A DNA stretch of 64,000 bases from Flavobacterium sp. ACN6. Its GTDB lineage: Bacteria; Bacteroidota; Bacteroidia; Flavobacteriales; Flavobacteriaceae. The position numbers and the translations under genes were made by a program. The notes beneath the pieces are model-generated. The model searched no databases. It was not told where the DNA came from and saw only the letters and a list, made by a program, of their open reading frames with translations. The stretch is taken from contig NZ_MRCQ01000013.1 in the NCBI RefSeq assembly GCF_002304005.1, forward strand, positions 101,654-165,653, written 5' to 3'. Within the stretch, counting starts at the first letter, position 1; each line of letters opens with the position of its first letter. Shown piece after piece: positions 9,415-18,263 of this stretch.

Positions 9415-9878
9415 AGTGTTTGATATTTCTTGAATTGACGTTAAAAATGAATTTTGCATTTTTGTTAATCAGAATTTACTTTTAAAAATATTTTTTTTGA
9501 ATAAAAATATTCAGCATCTTTTAAAATCTATCCTGCTTTTATTTTGTAGGTTTTTTAGTTGAGAAATCACGCTCTTTTTGCTGTTTTACTCTAACGTTTT
9601 CGTTAAATTTCAAATTTTATAATAACTTCTTTATCAGATAATATAGTTATTAGTTTTGAAGAATAAATAACAGATTTTTATTTTTGATAAATATCTTATA
9701 GTTTTTTTGTAAAAATGTGATTGTAAATTCTGTATTAAGCAAACAATTCTCTAAAATATTTGGTTACTTATATTTTTTCCATTCATTTTTTATTAATATT
9801 GTTTTTTTAGTGTCTTTTTTTTTAAGAATATACGATTAAAACAGGATAGAGCAGGACGGTTGTAATGCAGCATCGTTA
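9415..9878. other. AT-rich gap without a gene upstream of susC
   Basis: No ORF with plausible coding character is seen. The stretch is strongly T-rich. A TAGTTTTG at 9651-9658 matches the Bacteroidota -7 consensus but lacks a good TTG at the right distance, so I do not call it a promoter. Confidence 0.5.
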
Positions 9879-9886
9879 TATTTTTG
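9860..9886 (+). promoter_or_regulatory. Candidate susC promoter (TTG ... TAnnTTTG)
   Basis: TATTTTTG at 9879-9886 fits the -7 consensus TAnnTTTG exactly. A TTG at 9860-9862 is 16 nt upstream, slightly shorter than the usual 17-23 nt spacing in Flavobacterium. It implies a transcript start near 9893 and a leader of about 125 nt. Confidence 0.45.
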
Positions 9887-9898
9887 GAATACAAAAAA

Positions 9899-9981
9899 TA
9901 AATGTGTTTTAAACATTTAATAAAATAGTTTAAGAATATTTAAATAAAATTTTATTATAATTAAGACATGTTTAAAACATG
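9899..9981. promoter_or_regulatory. Two inverted repeats in the susC leader
   Basis: The first has arms TAAATGT (9899-9905) and ACATTTA (9913-9919) around 7 nt. The second has arms CATGTTT (9967-9973) and AAACATG (9975-9981) around one base. Both share a TGTTTTAAACA-like core. They lie just downstream of the candidate promoter and 37 nt or more before the susC ATG, so they could be operators or leader structures. The function is inference. Confidence 0.45.
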
Positions 9982-10018
9982 ACTAACTAACATTAATAAC
10001 CTAACCAAAAAAACATTT

Positions 10019-13000
10019 ATGAAACAAGCACTTATAAAAAGATGTAGTTTTCTTTTGTTTACATTGATGAGTGTTCTGAGTTATGCTCAAAACTCAAGTA
10101 ATCAAGTTACTGTAACGGGAACAGTTACCGATAATGTATCAGGTCTTCTTCCTGGTGTTAATGTAACTGAGAAATCTACAAAGAATACAGTTACAACAGA
10201 TTTTAATGGTAAGTATCAAATTACGGTAAAACCAGGTGCAACTTTGGTGTTTTCATTTATCGGAATGAAAAAATCAGAGATTCCTGTAAATGGCCGTACT
10301 ACAGTTGATGCTAAATTAGCTGAAGATTCTAATGTATTAGATGACATTGTAGTTGTTGCATACGGTACTCAGAAAAAAAATAATGTTACAGGAGCGATTG
10401 TTACTTTAAAACCAGAAGAGTTTCAAGATTTACCAGTATCAAATTTATCTGAAGCATTGAGAGGATTAACTCCTGGCGTAAGTGTATCAGGAGGTGCAGG
10501 TCGTCCAGGTGAGGCTGCAACTCTTCAAATACGTCAAACATTCGGATTTTCAAAGGATGGAAATTCAAATATTCCTTTAGTGGTTATTGATGATATGGTT
10601 CAAATTGATCCTCAAAACGGAAAGCCTACATTGGAGACATTTAACCAATTGGATCCTTCAGAAATTGAAAGCATGACAATTTTAAAAGATGGTTCTGCTG
10701 CAATTTATGGATCAAGAGCTTCGCAAGGTGCCATTATAGTAAAAACTAAAAGAGGAAAATCTGGGAAACCAAAGTTTACCTACTATAGTCAATTTTCTAT
10801 TAACGATGCAGTAAGCCATAGTAAAACAATGAATGCTTATGAGCATGGAATTTGGAAAAATAGATTTTTGAATTCAAACTTAGAAGCTGATCAATCTAAA
10901 TATTTTTCTGCTGCAGAGCTTGAACAAATGAAAGGTTTGAATTATGATTGGCTAAAAGAAGCTTGGAAACCTGCTACGCAGCAAAGACAGTCTCTTTCTG
11001 CAAGTGGAGGAACTGAAAAAGCAACTTATTTTGCAGGTATTACGTACTTTGATCAAGGACCTAACTTAGGAGAACAAGATTATAAAAAATGGAATTTCAG
11101 AACAGGAACAAATATCAAGATCTCTCAGGATTTAGAATTTTCTGCTTCCGTTTCGGCTATTACAACTGATGTAAATAAATCATTTTCAAAGGCTTCGGCA
11201 AACTTAAACGATAGTAGTTTTGGTTCATTAGCAGGTGGAGAGCAAGCAGATTATGCTTATTTATTGCACATGCCAAAATACATTCCATGGCAAACTACTG
11301 TAAATGGAAAAGACTATTGGATGTCTCCTTTTCCGCGTACAGATCGTAACTTAGGAAGTGCAAACTCTAACACGACTATTGCAGGATGGAACTATTTTGC
11401 AGGTTTAGATGCTGGAAAACAAATAGAAGAGCAGTTTTCATATAATGTGAATTTGTCTTTGGAATATAAGTTACCATTTGTAAAAGGTTTAAGTGTAAAA
11501 GGAAGTTTTGCCAGAAGCCAATCTAGCAGTTATACAGAGCAGTATCAATTGCCTTATGATTTAGCTAGAATTACAAATCACCATTTAGCTGATAATCACT
11601 TAGAGAATCCAAATTCAATATATGCTATCGATACCAATATCCGTGGTTCTAGAGTTTACTACACGACAGATATGGATAAATTGATTCAGGCTAACTTTTT
11701 TGCAACATACGCTAGAACTTTTGGAAATCATAATGTATCTGCTATGTTTGGTTATGAGCAATCAGAAGCATGGAACAAAAATGTGCGTTTAGCTTACGAA
11801 GGGACTTCAAAAGATTATTTAGGGAATAGTACTACTGCTGGACCAATAAGTACAAATTCGCAAGCTGTAAAAGTTGAGTCGGGAACACAGTCTTATTTAG
11901 GACGTGTAAACTATAGCTTCAAAGACAAATATCTTGTTGAGTTTATATTTAGAAGTGATGCTTCTACTAAATTTGCACCAAACAATTACTGGGGCTTTTT
12001 CCCAGGAGCTCAATTGGGCTGGGTAGTTACAAAAGAAGATTGGTTTACTGAAAATGTTTCTTGGATCAGTAATTTGAAATTACGTTATTCAATTGGAAAA
12101 ACAGGTAAAGATAATATTGATTATTGGAGATGGCTTCAGTTTTATGAGCCATTGCCAGACAAGGGAGCTCAATTTGGATCGAATGGAGGTCTTCTAGGAG
12201 GTGGAATTACACCACGTCCAAATCCAAATGAAAATGTACACTGGGATACTACTATCAAAAATAACGTTGGTATAGATATTGGGGTTCTAAAAAATAGATT
12301 ACAGCTTACTGCTGATTTTTATTACGATAAATCTACAGAGATGTTGATAGGATTGGCTGGTGAAGCAGGTACCCCAATTACAGTTGGAGGTGGTTTTGCA
12401 GAGGTGAACTATGCAGCTATTGATGCGTGGGGAACTGAATTTAGTTTAAATTGGAATGATAAAATAAAAGATAATTTTAGCTACAATGTAGGTGTCAATT
12501 TTGGATTCTCAAATAATGAAGTTAAAAAATACCCTGATCTTGCAAGAACTGATGCAAATACTAATATTACAACGGTTGGTGCCTCTACATTTTTTCCAGT
12601 ATGGGGATTCAATACATGGAAACAAACTTCAACAGGTGACGGTATCTTAAGAACAGATGAGGATGTAGCGAATTACTGGAATTATTTAACAGAAAGAGCT
12701 ACGGCTGCGGGAGGTGTTCCTTCTTATATGGGTATTAATAACGTAACGGCTATGCGTAAAGGTATGCTGGCTTATGAAGATACAGCGGGTGTTTATAATG
12801 CGTCAACAGGAACTCAAGCAGGAGCTGATGGTAGAATTATGAGAAATGAAGATTATGTTAAAATGGCGAACAATAATAGAACTTATGGTTTTACAACTAA
12901 CATGGGTTTCAAATATAAATCAGTTTATTTCAAAACACAGATTCAAACTTCATGGGGAGGTTACAATGCTCTTGATTTAGTAAAACAAGGTACTTCGTCT

Positions 13001-13354
13001 GCTCATAATGACTGGGCTCATGAGTCTTTCTGGACAGATATGTATGATGCTACTGATAATCCTAACGGTAAATATCCTAATATGGCCCAACAAGATTATA
13101 TTTTTGCTCCATCTGATTTCTGGCAAATGAATACTTTTAGATGTGTAATTAGAAATATGACTTTCGGATTTGAACTTCCAAAAGAGGCAATGAAACAACT
13201 AAATATTCAAAAGGCTACTTTAGGAATAACAGGTAATAACCTTTGGGATTTGTATAATCCTTATCCAGATCATTATAGAAATATGTATGATGATTCAGCT
13301 TCTAGATATCCAACTCTTAGAACTTGGTCAATTAATTTGAATGTATCATTCTAA
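10019..13354 (+). CDS. SusC/RagA-type TonB-dependent outer-membrane transporter
   Basis: An 1111-residue protein with a signal peptide of about 23 residues (ending VLSYA). A carboxypeptidase-like regulatory domain follows (about 30-110: TGTVTDNVSGLLPGVNV ... DFNGKYQITV). The plug domain starts near the DDIVVVAYGTQKK segment and contains SMTILKDGSAAIYGSRASQG, a strong SusC signature. The remainder is a long beta-barrel ending in SINLNVSF with a terminal Phe, as expected for BAM-inserted barrels. With the SusD-like lipoprotein 18 bp downstream it forms the import complex for pectin oligosaccharides released at the cell surface. It is the only SusC in the window, serving more than 20 enzyme genes. 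The leader CCAAAAAAACATTT is A-rich with no Shine-Dalgarno site, as usual in the phylum. There is no N-terminal STN domain, so signalling through an anti-sigma factor is unlikely. Confidence 0.96.
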   Translation: MKQALIKRCSFLLFTLMSVLSYAQNSSNQVTVTGTVTDNVSGLLPGVNVTEKSTKNTVTTDFNGKYQITVKPGATLVFSFIGMKKSEIPVNGRTTVDAKLAEDSNVLDDIVVVAYGTQKKNNVTGAIVTLKPEEFQDLPVSNLSEALRGLTPGVSVSGGAGRPGEAATLQIRQTFGFSKDGNSNIPLVVIDDMVQIDPQNGKPTLETFNQLDPSEIESMTILKDGSAAIYGSRASQGAIIVKTKRGKSGKPKFTYYSQFSINDAVSHSKTMNAYEHGIWKNRFLNSNLEADQSKYFSAAELEQMKGLNYDWLKEAWKPATQQRQSLSASGGTEKATYFAGITYFDQGPNLGEQDYKKWNFRTGTNIKISQDLEFSASVSAITTDVNKSFSKASANLNDSSFGSLAGGEQADYAYLLHMPKYIPWQTTVNGKDYWMSPFPRTDRNLGSANSNTTIAGWNYFAGLDAGKQIEEQFSYNVNLSLEYKLPFVKGLSVKGSFARSQSSSYTEQYQLPYDLARITNHHLADNHLENPNSIYAIDTNIRGSRVYYTTDMDKLIQANFFATYARTFGNHNVSAMFGYEQSEAWNKNVRLAYEGTSKDYLGNSTTAGPISTNSQAVKVESGTQSYLGRVNYSFKDKYLVEFIFRSDASTKFAPNNYWGFFPGAQLGWVVTKEDWFTENVSWISNLKLRYSIGKTGKDNIDYWRWLQFYEPLPDKGAQFGSNGGLLGGGITPRPNPNENVHWDTTIKNNVGIDIGVLKNRLQLTADFYYDKSTEMLIGLAGEAGTPITVGGGFAEVNYAAIDAWGTEFSLNWNDKIKDNFSYNVGVNFGFSNNEVKKYPDLARTDANTNITTVGASTFFPVWGFNTWKQTSTGDGILRTDEDVANYWNYLTERATAAGGVPSYMGINNVTAMRKGMLAYEDTAGVYNASTGTQAGADGRIMRNEDYVKMANNNRTYGFTTNMGFKYKSVYFKTQIQTSWGGYNALDLVKQGTSSAHNDWAHESFWTDMYDATDNPNGKYPNMAQQDYIFAPSDFWQMNTFRCVIRNMTFGFELPKEAMKQLNIQKATLGITGNNLWDLYNPYPDHYRNMYDDSASRYPTLRTWSINLNVSF

Positions 13355-13372
13355 TTTTAATTAAAAACAATT

Positions 13373-15370
13373 ATGAAAGCAAAATTTTGTACATATATAA
13401 CAATGATTCTTTTAATGGTATTAGGAGTTTCATGCAGTGATGACTTTTTAGAAGACAAAAAACAGTATAAATATTACGATGAAGAATTCTTTAAAAGTGA
13501 AGAACGAGTTAATTGGTATGTAAACAATTTATATTACGATTTTTTTGATGCCTATAAAACACCAACTGCAATAGTTGTAGGCTCTTATACAACTACTCAG
13601 ACTTCTTACACAGAAGAAATAGGAGGTATTTCTACCATGATTAATCCAAATATAACTTTGGAAAATGCGGTGGATGGATCAGGTTATTTCGGAAAAACAT
13701 TAGTAGAAAACCCTTCTAATGATCCTTATAACAGAATTAGAGATATTAATGTGATGTTGGAAAGAATTGATGTAGATGGAGCTAATTTGAGTCAGACATT
13801 TCGTGATCAGATTAAAGGGCAGATGTATTATTTACGCGCTCTTCAATATTTCGATTTAATGCGTACTTATGGAGGTGTTCCAATCATTACAACTGTTCAG
13901 ACTCCTTCTAAAGATGATCCAGCAATTAAAATACCAAGAGCAACAGTAACGGAACTAGTTACTCAAATTACAGCTGATTTTGATTTAGCGGCGAGTTTAT
14001 TACCGAGTAGATGGCCGGCAACAGATTATGGTCGTTTTACGAAAGGCGCAGCTTTAGCTCAAAAATCACGTGTTTTATTAACCTATGCAAGTCCATTATT
14101 TAATAAAGGCTGGGATTCATCAACTGCGCGTTGGGATGCAGCTTTAGCAGCGGGATTAGCAGCTGAAGCAGAATTAACTTCAGCAGGACATGGTTTATAC
14201 GGAGCTAATGCAAGAGATTGGGAAAGAATGTTTTATATTAATGACAACTCATTCAATTCAGAAGCTATTGCGATTAAACTTTTAGCAAGCAGCACTACTG
14301 TAGCAACTTCTTTACAGTCAAATAGCTCTTGGGAGAGATCAATGCGTTTGGCAAGCCAAGGCGGACAAGGAAGTGGTGGAGTTAAAGCTCCTAAAAGTAT
14401 GATTGACTTATTTCCTATGGCGAATGGAAAAAGACCAACAGCTGCAAATAATTATGATTCATTCTTATTTTTTAGAGACCGTGATCCACGTTTTTATAGA
14501 ACTTTTGGTTTTTCAGGAAGCTACTGGCCTTACAATAATAGTTTAACTTCGGCGGCAGCACCTACTGTTTGGGCATATCGCTGGTCAACGAATGCTACTA
14601 CTGGTGTAGCTTTTAGTACAGGTAATGATGTATCGAGCCCTGCCTTTATTCGTAAAATGTCAAGTCCTACAGTTAGTAACGCATCGAATTTTCAAATTTC
14701 AGGAACAGATATTATGGAATATCGTTTTGCTGAGTTATTATTGAACATTGCGGAATGTTATGCTGCAAAAGGAGATATTGGTAATACGATTAATTATTTA
14801 GGACAAATTCGTAGACGTGTCGGAATTCCAGCAGCAGATAATTACGGAATAGGTTTATTGGCAGACAAGTATGCAGCTCTAGAAGCATGTTTATACGAGC
14901 GTAGAGTTGAGTTAGCTTATGAAGGAAAACGTTTTTGGGATGTTCAAAGATGGATGCTTTACAGTGACGATTCTTCACTTAATGATGCAACAAATACTAA
15001 ACTTGGCATTCCGCAATTAAACGGAACACAGCGTATTGGGAATTATTTGCATTATAAGAATGGAACTAGTCCTGCAGGTACAGATCCTTTAGCAGCAGAT
15101 CGTGCTTCTATATCTGTAGATCCAGATGCAGCAAACTTTCAGTCTCAAATTACTGCTTTAGCAACTTTTTACACTAATAATTTTGAATTGCGTTCTCCTC
15201 CAACACCTATGGATAATGTTAGCAATGTAGCTACTCCAATTTCATGGAGATCAAATTATTACATTATGGGACTTAATCAGACTGCTTTGGTTAACAATCC
15301 TTGGTTAACACAAACTATCGGTTGGAAAGATGGGAATGGAGCAGCAGGAAGTTACATTTACCAAGAATAG
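13373..15370 (+). CDS. SusD/RagB-like surface glycan-binding lipoprotein
   Basis: A 665-residue lipoprotein. The lipobox LGVSC places the acylated Cys at residue 21, followed by SDDF, an Asp-rich start that suits surface export. SusD features are visible: helical TPR-like segments (GQMYYLRALQYFDLMRTYGG, a near-universal RagB/SusD block), a central variable glycan-binding region, and a C-terminal RagB part with AELLLNIAECYAAKGD and RRVELAYEGKRFWDVQRWM. It caps the SusC barrel and binds the pectic oligosaccharide. The spacing to susC is 18 bp. A hairpin follows at 15407-15436, which may let susCD be expressed above the enzyme genes. Length is slightly above the usual 500-600, fitting a bulky, branched ligand. 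Confidence 0.95.
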   Translation: MKAKFCTYITMILLMVLGVSCSDDFLEDKKQYKYYDEEFFKSEERVNWYVNNLYYDFFDAYKTPTAIVVGSYTTTQTSYTEEIGGISTMINPNITLENAVDGSGYFGKTLVENPSNDPYNRIRDINVMLERIDVDGANLSQTFRDQIKGQMYYLRALQYFDLMRTYGGVPIITTVQTPSKDDPAIKIPRATVTELVTQITADFDLAASLLPSRWPATDYGRFTKGAALAQKSRVLLTYASPLFNKGWDSSTARWDAALAAGLAAEAELTSAGHGLYGANARDWERMFYINDNSFNSEAIAIKLLASSTTVATSLQSNSSWERSMRLASQGGQGSGGVKAPKSMIDLFPMANGKRPTAANNYDSFLFFRDRDPRFYRTFGFSGSYWPYNNSLTSAAAPTVWAYRWSTNATTGVAFSTGNDVSSPAFIRKMSSPTVSNASNFQISGTDIMEYRFAELLLNIAECYAAKGDIGNTINYLGQIRRRVGIPAADNYGIGLLADKYAALEACLYERRVELAYEGKRFWDVQRWMLYSDDSSLNDATNTKLGIPQLNGTQRIGNYLHYKNGTSPAGTDPLAADRASISVDPDAANFQSQITALATFYTNNFELRSPPTPMDNVSNVATPISWRSNYYIMGLNQTALVNNPWLTQTIGWKDGNGAAGSYIYQE

Positions 15371-15406
15371 AATAAAATCATATAAGAAGAATAATTATAG
15401 AACTTT

Positions 15407-15436
15407 TCACCTGTATTCGTCAAAAGATACAGGTGA
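15407..15436 (+). terminator. Hairpin downstream of susD (partial terminator or processing site)
   Basis: TCACCTGTAT (15407-15416) pairs perfectly with ATACAGGTGA (15427-15436) across a 10-nt loop. It is followed by a weak T-rich run. It could be an attenuating hairpin between susCD and the enzyme genes. Confidence 0.6.
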
Positions 15437-15472
15437 TTTGTTTAAACAGAATTACCAAAATCAAGAATTAAC

Positions 15473-17182
15473 ATGAAAAATTCCGCATTATTTATCACAG
15501 CTCTGGTTTTTTTAGGAAGTGCAAAATGTTTTGCCCAATATCCAAAGATAAGTCCAGAAGTTCAAGCGCAGGAAAAAGCAATTAAAGAAGAAGCCCAAAA
15601 ACTTTCTGATGAAGCTTGGGAAAAAGCTTTAGTAATTATTGAAGAAGAAGCAAAACATGGTAAGCCTTACATCCCTTGGGCATCAAGGCCAAATGATTTA
15701 CCACAGGCAGATATTCCTGCTTTTCCAGGAGCTGAAGGAGGAGGAATGTTTACTTATGGAGGTCGTGGCGGAAATGTCTACACTGTAACAAGCTTAGAAG
15801 ACCGCGGGCCTGGAACTTTACGTGAAGCATGCGAAAAAGGAGGAGCAAGAATTGTTGTGTTTAATATTGCTGGAATTATCAGACTTAAAAGTCCGTTAAT
15901 TATTCGTGCACCATATATTACAATAGCTGGACAAACTGCTCCTGGAGATGGTATTTGTATCGCAGGAGAATCAACTTGGATAGATACGCATGATGTAATT
16001 ATCAGACATGTACGTTTCCGCCGTGGAGAAACTTTCGTAGGCCGTCGTGATGATGCCATTGGAGGAAATCCTGTTGGAAACATTATGATTGACCACGTTT
16101 CTGCAACTTGGGGATTAGACGAAAACATGTCAATTTACAGACATATGTACAGCCCGGGTGCTGGATATCCAGACGAAAAGAAACCAACCGTAAATATTAC
16201 AATCCAAAATAGTTTATTTGGAGAAGCTTTAGATACTTACAACCACGCTTTCGGAAGTACTTTAGGAGGGGAAAATTGTGCTTTTGTTAGAAATATGTGG
16301 GCAAATAATGCTGGTAGAAACCCTTCTATTGGATGGAACGGAATTTTCAATTTTGTGAATAATGTTGTTTTCAACTGGTATAACAGATCTACAGATGGAG
16401 GCGATTATACTGCAAACTACAACATCATCAATAACTTTTACAAACCAGGTCCTGTGACCGATTTAACACAGCCAATCAGCTACAGAATCTTAAAACCAGA
16501 ATCAGGAAGAAGTAAATTATCTTATATGGTTTTTGGTAGAGCTTATGTAAACGGAAACGTGGTAAACAATAACGAAAAAGTTACAAAAGACAACTGGGAC
16601 GGTGGTATTCAAATCGAAAACAAAAAAGGCGAGTTAATGACTTATGACGAAGCCAGTACTTATTTCGCTAAAATGAAAGCCGACAGACCTTTCCCAATGC
16701 CTTGGTTTAATAAAATTATGACAGCAGAGGATTCTTACGAATTCGTACTTAAAAATGTTGGAGCAACATTACCAATTAGAGATAAAGTTGACGAAAGAAT
16801 CGTAAGAACAGTAAAAACTGGAGTTCCAGAATATGCAAAAGGATTGGAGAAAAAACAATTCTATCAATTCGAGCACAGACGTTTACCGATGGATTCTTAT
16901 AAAAAAGGAATTATTACCGATATTTCTCAAGTGGGAGGATATCCAGAATACAAAGGAAAGCCTTATGTAGATACAGATAAAGATGGTATGCCAGATGCAT
17001 GGGAGAAAAAATACGGGTTAAACCCGAACGATCCATCAGATGCAAAAGGAGATTTGAACGGAGACGGATATACGAATATTGAAGATTACATCAACGGTTT
17101 AAATCCTGCAATAAAAGTAAACTGGAAAGATTTAGCTAATAACAAAGAAACTTTAGTTAGACCTTTATTAGATTTAAAATAA
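15473..17182 (+). CDS. PL1 family pectate lyase (paralogue 1)
   Basis: A 569-residue exported lyase with a signal peptide ending at Ala21 (SAKCFA/QYPK). A charged helical stretch (about 28-65, rich in Glu/Lys) precedes the beta-helix, which opens with DIPAFPGAEGGG near 80. PL1 blocks include VTSLEDRGPGTLREACE, YITIAGQTAPGDGICIAGES and DHVSATWGLDENMSIYRH. Residues about 502-545 form Asp-rich calcium motifs (DTDKDGMPDAWEKKYGLNP, then DLNGDGYTNIEDYINGLNP), resembling thrombospondin-3 or dockerin-like repeats. It is collinear over its full length with the PL1 at 18264, so the two arose by duplication, with the DUF3826 gene now between them. Expected role: Ca-dependent cleavage of polygalacturonan in the periplasm or at the surface. 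Confidence 0.92.
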   Translation: MKNSALFITALVFLGSAKCFAQYPKISPEVQAQEKAIKEEAQKLSDEAWEKALVIIEEEAKHGKPYIPWASRPNDLPQADIPAFPGAEGGGMFTYGGRGGNVYTVTSLEDRGPGTLREACEKGGARIVVFNIAGIIRLKSPLIIRAPYITIAGQTAPGDGICIAGESTWIDTHDVIIRHVRFRRGETFVGRRDDAIGGNPVGNIMIDHVSATWGLDENMSIYRHMYSPGAGYPDEKKPTVNITIQNSLFGEALDTYNHAFGSTLGGENCAFVRNMWANNAGRNPSIGWNGIFNFVNNVVFNWYNRSTDGGDYTANYNIINNFYKPGPVTDLTQPISYRILKPESGRSKLSYMVFGRAYVNGNVVNNNEKVTKDNWDGGIQIENKKGELMTYDEASTYFAKMKADRPFPMPWFNKIMTAEDSYEFVLKNVGATLPIRDKVDERIVRTVKTGVPEYAKGLEKKQFYQFEHRRLPMDSYKKGIITDISQVGGYPEYKGKPYVDTDKDGMPDAWEKKYGLNPNDPSDAKGDLNGDGYTNIEDYINGLNPAIKVNWKDLANNKETLVRPLLDLK

Positions 17183-17196
17183 GAAACATCAGAATA

Positions 17197-17262
17197 AAAA
17201 TCTGCAAATCTGCTAAATCTGCGAGAAAAAATTAGCCCGCAGATTTAGCAGATCAAGCTGAT
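17197..17262. repeat. Family D palindrome (copy 2)
   Basis: Left half AAATCTGCAAATCTGCTAAA, right half CCCGCAGATTTAGCAGAT. The two fold back around a short A-rich loop. It lies between PL1 paralogue 1 and the DUF3826 gene. Confidence 0.85.
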
Positions 17263-17337
17263 TAGTTAGCAAGATTAAAAAAATAAGCCTTTGAGAGAAA
17301 TCTCCAAGATTTTTTCAATTAATTAAAAATAAAAATC

Positions 17338-18015
17338 ATGGCACTAAATAAAATAAATGCGGGTTTACTATCGCTGGTTTTTGCATTTTCAACTTTAAAT
17401 GCCCAACAGCATTTAGATCCAGAATACATCAAAGTTACCAACGAAAGAGCAGCAAAAATCGTTGTAAAATTAGATTTGAAAAATGAAGCAAAAGAAAAAG
17501 CTGTTTCAAATGTTATTGCACAACAATTTAGAGATTTAAGCGAAATTCAGGATGGAAGAGACGCTGAAATCAAAAAAGTAAAAGAAGATACTAGTTTAGC
17601 AAAAGAAAAGCAAAACGAAAAAATTGATAAACTTAAATCAAAAGCAGACGAATCAATTGCAAAATTGCATAAATCTTACCTAAAAAAATTAGGTAAAGAA
17701 TTATCAGAAGACAAAATTACTGAAGTTAAAGACGGAATGACGTATGGCGTATTGCCAATAACTGTTGCAGGTTATAACGATATGCTTCCAAACTTAACTG
17801 CTGAACAAAAAGATTACATCTACAAAGCGTTAGTAGAAGCGAGAGAACATGCAATGGACGGAGGTTCTTCTAAAGAAAAACACAGCTGGTTTGGTAAATA
17901 TAAAGGAAGAATCAATAACTACTTATCAAAGCAAGGTTACGATCTAAACAAAGAAAGTAAAGATTGGCACGAACGTGTTGAGCAAAGAGAGAAAGCCAAA
18001 GCAGCTAATAAATAG
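17338..18015 (+). CDS. DUF3826 domain protein, exported
   Basis: A 225-residue protein with a signal peptide ending near Ala22 (STLNA/QQHL). The mature part is strongly helical and charged, with Lys/Glu-rich runs (about 85-125) likely to form a coiled coil. The second half has GVLPITVAGYNDMLPNLTAEQK and SWFGKYKGRINNYLSKQGYDL, the recognisable conserved blocks of DUF3826. No catalytic motif is evident. The family is known to me only as a conserved companion of pectin-lyase genes in Bacteroidota PULs, with no assigned activity. Here it sits between two PL1 paralogues, which argues for a helper role with those lyases, such as chaperone, inhibitor or binding partner. That is inference. Confidence 0.8.
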   Translation: MALNKINAGLLSLVFAFSTLNAQQHLDPEYIKVTNERAAKIVVKLDLKNEAKEKAVSNVIAQQFRDLSEIQDGRDAEIKKVKEDTSLAKEKQNEKIDKLKSKADESIAKLHKSYLKKLGKELSEDKITEVKDGMTYGVLPITVAGYNDMLPNLTAEQKDYIYKALVEAREHAMDGGSSKEKHSWFGKYKGRINNYLSKQGYDLNKESKDWHERVEQREKAKAANK

Positions 18016-18033
18016 TTCTTAGTTTATTAGTCC

Positions 18034-18193
18034 TTAGTTATTAGTTCTTAGTCCTTAGTGATTAGTTCTTAGTCAATAGTAAATTGAAGAGAAAAGACCT
18101 AGTGCTATCTAGTAATAGCTAATAACTAACGACTAAAAACTAAAAACTAAAAACTAATAAACTAATCACTAAGGACTAAGAACTAATAACTAA
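18034..18193. repeat. Perfect 33-bp inverted repeat
   Basis: Positions 18034-18066 and 18161-18193 are exact reverse complements, built of degenerate TTAGTTCTTAGT units. The 94-nt interval carries further partial fold-backs (CTAG ... CTAG near 18099-18112, and ACTAAAAACTAAAAACTAA). The DUF3826 stop codon is just upstream of the left arm. Confidence 0.9.
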
Positions 18194-18202
18194 CGACTAA
18201 GT

Positions 18203-18257
18203 ACTAAGAACTAACCACTAAGAACTAACCACTAAGAACTAACACTAAGAACTAAAC
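18203..18257. repeat. Tandem 13-14-bp repeat (ACTAAGAACTAACC), four units
   Basis: Units start at 18203, 18217, 18231 and 18244, the last two slightly shortened or altered. The array ends 6 nt before the ATG of PL1 paralogue 2, so it forms the whole immediate leader of that gene. Confidence 0.85.
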
Positions 18258-18263
18258 TAAAAA

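Noticed and set aside
9651..9658. TAGTTTTG as the susC promoter -7 box
   Set aside because: It matches the consensus, but no TTG lies 17-23 nt upstream and it would make a leader of over 350 nt. The box at 9879 is closer.
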